64,000 nucleotides of DNA from Cordia subcordata (Eukaryota > Streptophyta > Magnoliopsida > Boraginales > Cordiaceae). Position 1 is the stretch's first letter, and every line of letters starts with the position of its first letter. The translations under genes were made by a program, and so were the position numbers. The DNA is taken from assembly GCA_028554755.1 (NCBI GenBank), contig JAPTOF010000007.1, positions 12,633,001 through 12,697,000 of the forward strand, read 5' to 3'. Shown here piece after piece: positions 60,743-64,000 of this stretch. Below the pieces are notes generated by a model. That model had not been told where the DNA came from. It searched no databases and worked only from the letters and a program-made list of their open reading frames with translations.

Positions 60743-63338
60743 TGATGTGCTTTGATTTGTGTGTGTGCATTGGCGTCATTAGCTTGCATTTTAGAGAGAT
60801 TCTAGAGATTTACGAGTGCATTTGTATGGCAGTGTGTGCATTAATGTTAATAATGTTTGCTTGATAATGTTTGCATGCTTAGTTGTTCAATTTGAGCCAT
60901 TTTGACTACATAAAGTGTGTTTTGGCATATTCTAAATGCCCTTGAATGACGGGTATGTGTCGGGATTGAGTTTGAGCAAAGTTTGGAGCATATGCATGTC
61001 CCAAGATTCAATTTCATCCTTAGAAGGGTATTTTTGTGCAAATTTGGTACATGATTGGCTATTTGGTGGGCAAGTGCACATTGCTTTTATGAAGTTTTTT
61101 AACCCTTGTTTATTGTTTTCTTATAGCTTGTTTTTATTTTAATCTATTATTAGCTAGATTATATTATAGCATTAGATTAGATTATAGATATAAAGTACTT
61201 TAGTAGGTTAAGTAATTGTATAGGATAAAATAGGTTATTAGTAATATATAGTAGTTTAATAGCTCATTTTATAGATTAGTTTATTAGTATATCAATTTAG
61301 CACAATGTATTGGTTTATATAAGTATAATAGTATCTAATAGTATAATACTAGTAATTCAATGTGTGCATTATATTAATATTAGTTTATTATACTTACAGT
61401 GTACTATATTCTATTATTCATATTGCCTACTTCACATGCATTATACTTGCACACCATAAGTAAAGCAGCAGCAACCACCTGAAAGACTGATCATTTCCTT
61501 CATTCCTTACGATCACGTGCACACCACAGTCAAGCCATGCATGCACAACTCATTTTCTTTGCAGCCTTAATTCAAATGCAAGCTCTTATCTTATCTTTAT
61601 TGGCAGGTTTGAATTCAAAAAGGAGCAGCAACTTCTGGACTGATTTTTTGCAACAAGAGGAGTTCAAATTCAAAGAAAAAGAACAAAAAAGGGGCTGGAC
61701 TCCTTGAGAATAGCGCTGTTAAGATATTTTAGCAAATTGTTGGCACCTAGAAAGAGTCGTCCTCTTTCTCTTATATAGTCAACTGAAAGGACTCTGGAAG
61801 AGGGGAGAGAGCGCTCGACCAAAATTATCTTCGAATCGCTACCATTGTGCATTCAATTCTTCCAGCTCGACCAAAAAGAATTGCTATATCCCTCTCTCGT
61901 ATACGCTCTAAAAATTTAGGAATAATTGGAGAGGAAATCAAGCCGAAGCAGCCAATGTCGTTTTCCCTGTGACAAGAACAACATAAAAGAAGTCCAGCGG
62001 CTTCATCGTTCGTGTTTCGGGCTGGTCAGAGACGTGACGGGCAAAGGGATCATTCCTTGATGCACGTTCTTGGCCATTCATTCCTCTTGCTGCTGTAGGG
62101 ACAAATGCGAAGCTATGTTTATTGGCGCATCGTCGACAACGAATGCAAGTTGCTGGCGGCAGATTACAAAGGAAAAGCTAACTAAGGTTATTTCGCATGG
62201 CTAAGAGGAAACCATTGCATTTTGGTTTACATTCTTTTGTAGCTATGATTGTTTAAATTATGTAGGGTGAAACATGTTAGACTTATAGCATAATTGAATA
62301 CTTTCTATTATGGTTTCGAGTAGTATTTGCTTTAGATTTTGGAACTAGAATGATTTGAAGTTGGTCCTACTGAATACATGTTAAATGTTAGATCCATTGT
62401 ATCTTAAAAGCAAATACCTAGAATGTGCATGATTAGAGTTTTCAAATGCTTTGGATTAATTGTAGATATAATGGTATGAGTAAACTATGTTCAAATGCAT
62501 GAATGGAGATACTAAATGGGTTTAAATGCATAAGAGTGATAGGTTTTAGTGTGTTCAATCAACTCTGAAGGCACAATGAAACTTGAGATTCTCAATCTCT
62601 TCTCAACTTATCCATGAGTCAATAAGAGATTAGGACTAAAGTTTGTTTACACATCTTGCTTAAAGAATTAATTGTCGGTTTGTAATCTTGTGGTTAGATT
62701 ATTGCATGCACTTTTAGCTTTAAACCTAGTTAAGAGGTAACCGATGTAGTCTAATCAAACTTAGGTAGGTAATTCTTAGCTTCAAATCCTATTAATGAAT
62801 TGACCACTAAGTTAGCTTAACATTAATCCCACTTAGGAATCTCAAAAAGTAATCTAGAATCCGGATTAACCACTAGGACCACACTATACTCTAGTAGGGC
62901 CTACCTAAGGATAGTTTTGCACCGAGATAGGGTAGTTTGTTGATTACTTTGATTTCTAGTTTGAGCGCATGAACATTTCCATTAGACACTAATTTTAAGC
63001 CTTAATAGAAAGTGTGAAATTAAGCTGTAAGAAAGTAGGAGTCACCCTATTTCCCCATTAATTGTTTAGTCTTCCCAATAGATTTGAGTAATAGTCCCAT
63101 TCTCTACTTGCTTAGGTTTTGTTTAATTGTGATTTATATTGTTATTTAGGTGGTTTCTAGTTCTAAAATCTTCAAAAAGAATTTAAGTTGCACTCTCGAC
63201 CTTAGAGCACATTAGTTTATAGGGTTTGACCCAAGTCTAACCTCCCTGTGGAAAAACAACCTCGTTCTTGCACACTGCACTGCATACAACCCATGCACTT
63301 GCGGGCATTTCTGGGGTTCATACCTTAGGGAATGATCA
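60743..63338 (+). mobile_element. element K: 5' LTR (about 2.6 kb)
   Basis: It starts TGATGTGCTTTGATTTGTG and ends GGGAATGATCA, followed by the tRNA-Asp primer site. It has the family landmarks: GCACC hairpin at 62914-62928, the CCTCCCTGTGG block near 63242, and CACTTGCGGG near the end. A TATA-like TTATATAG lies at about 61769. It is about 700 bases longer than its relatives, mainly in the AT-rich U3 (61140-61440). The left edge is inferred from the TGATGTG start; no TSD can be tested because the right end is outside the window. Confidence 0.75.
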
Positions 63339-63343
63339 AGTTT

Positions 63344-63360
63344 TTGGTACCGTTGCCAGG
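63344..63360 (+). promoter_or_regulatory. element K primer binding site, tRNA-Asp type
   Basis: TGGTACCGTTGCCAGGG matches TGGCGCCGTTGCCGGGG at 14 of 17 positions. It follows the LTR end by five bases. Confidence 0.8.
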
Positions 63361-63712
63361 GAGGCGTGGTGGTTTAACTCTTCGATTAATTGTGCTTTTT
63401 GGGTGTGTGGTTGTTTGTCTTGTTGAATTATCTTCCTTCTCTGTATAGTTTGAATTTCTTTATATAAATATATATATATATATATATATTTGTTTACTTT
63501 TTTTCAAACTAGCATTTATTGTTTCTCCTTTTTGTAGTAGCTTTTAGGTAATTGCTTCCTTTAGGGTTAGAATCCTTTTAAACTATTTAGTGTAGAACTT
63601 TGAACTCCTTAGGAGGTGTATGCAAGGTAGGAGATCTCTTAGATTTCCAATCATTCCTATTAATCCTGAACCTCAAAGAATCAATCACTGAGCTAGAGAT
63701 TTAGAAGCAGAG

Positions 63713-64000
63713 ATGGCAGGGAACAACAACAACCTTCCACCTCTCAATCTACAGGTTGACAATAACAACCTTCAACCTCAAAATCTTCAAACAGGGAATA
63801 ATAATCTTCCTCTACAAGTTCAAGGTCAAGCTGCTAGGCTTAATATACCTGAAGAATCTACCCTTAGGCAGTTTTTTCTCCCCAACTCTTTTGAGCCTAA
63901 CTTAGCCATCAACCTACCAGGTTTGGGGGAAGCTACCTCTGAGATCAAGCACGGTACTTTAGCTATGCTCCCCTCTTTCCATGGTAGGAACAATGACAGT
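63713..64000 (+). CDS. element K gag, N-terminal part, open at window end
   Basis: This reads MAGNNNNLPPLNLQVDNN, then ESTLRQFFLPNSFEP and EIKHGTLAMLPSFHGRN, the standard opening of Athila/Tat-type gag, and is still open at 64000. The true start is probably the ATG at 63620, in the same frame (MQGRRSLRFPIIPIN), but a TGA at 63689-63691 separates the two. Asn/Gln-rich repeats make up the first 40 residues. The rest of the element, including pol, lies beyond the window. If the TGA is real the copy is damaged, unless it starts at 63713. Confidence 0.75.
   Translation, partial: MAGNNNNLPPLNLQVDNNNLQPQNLQTGNNNLPLQVQGQAARLNIPEESTLRQFFLPNSFEPNLAINLPGLGEATSEIKHGTLAMLPSFHGRNNDS

Overview
The window reads as plant nuclear DNA, from an angiosperm and probably a eudicot. 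It has AT-rich intergenic DNA, a spliced gene with GT-AG introns, an intron-less glycosyltransferase gene, a eukaryotic tRNA-Asp(GTC) gene, and a great mass of LTR retrotransposons. I cannot name the species. No organellar genes, bacterial operons or CRISPR arrays were seen.

Left part (1-13.4 kb) is the gene-bearing part. A decayed Ty3-gypsy fragment lies at 1.4-3.1 kb on the minus strand: gag, a tRNA-Asp primer site and an LTR. A five-exon gene on the + strand (CDS 7100-8968, 179 codons) matches the small plant serine-rich family that includes Arabidopsis SIS (salt induced serine rich), and two G-boxes lie upstream of it. Convergent to it is a single-exon GT4-type glycosyltransferase on the minus strand (11220-12707, 495 aa). 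A tRNA-Asp gene follows on the minus strand (13342-13413).

Middle part (14.4-44.9 kb) is a five-deep nest of retrotransposons that can be untangled from LTR ends and target-site duplications (TSDs). The LTR of a gypsy-type element D (14425-15236 plus 44377-44889) is split by element C (15237-44371, minus, TSD GCTCC). C is split by a SIRE-like Copia, B (20113-41700, +, TSD about AGGTT). The 5' LTR of B is split by another Copia, A (20965-32763, +, TSD ATTCA/AGTCA). The leader of A holds a solo LTR, E (24002-25764, TSD GTCAC).

Right part (44.9-64 kb) is more gypsy-type debris, mostly minus strand: a reverse transcriptase/RNase H/integrase pseudogene (50.8-52.4 kb) and a coding region resembling the 'putative gypsy type transposon' family (52.4-57.8 kb). 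Solo LTRs of one family are inserted in these: F (48534-50395, TSD CCATT), I (52883-56507, TSD ACCAA/AGCAA) and H inside I (52923-54777, TSD TATAT). The window ends in the 5' part of a + strand gypsy element K: LTR 60743-63338, tRNA-Asp primer site, and a gag ORF still open at 64000.

The most interesting signals are in the LTR family shared by C, E, F, H, I and K. One is a short hairpin with a nearly constant GCACC loop, whose stem sequences differ between copies while largely keeping pairing. The other is clusters of the palindrome GGTCGACC, sometimes just upstream of the LTR TATA box, which also occur in the unrelated Copia B. Every retroelement pol or gag in the window that can be read through has stops or frameshifts.
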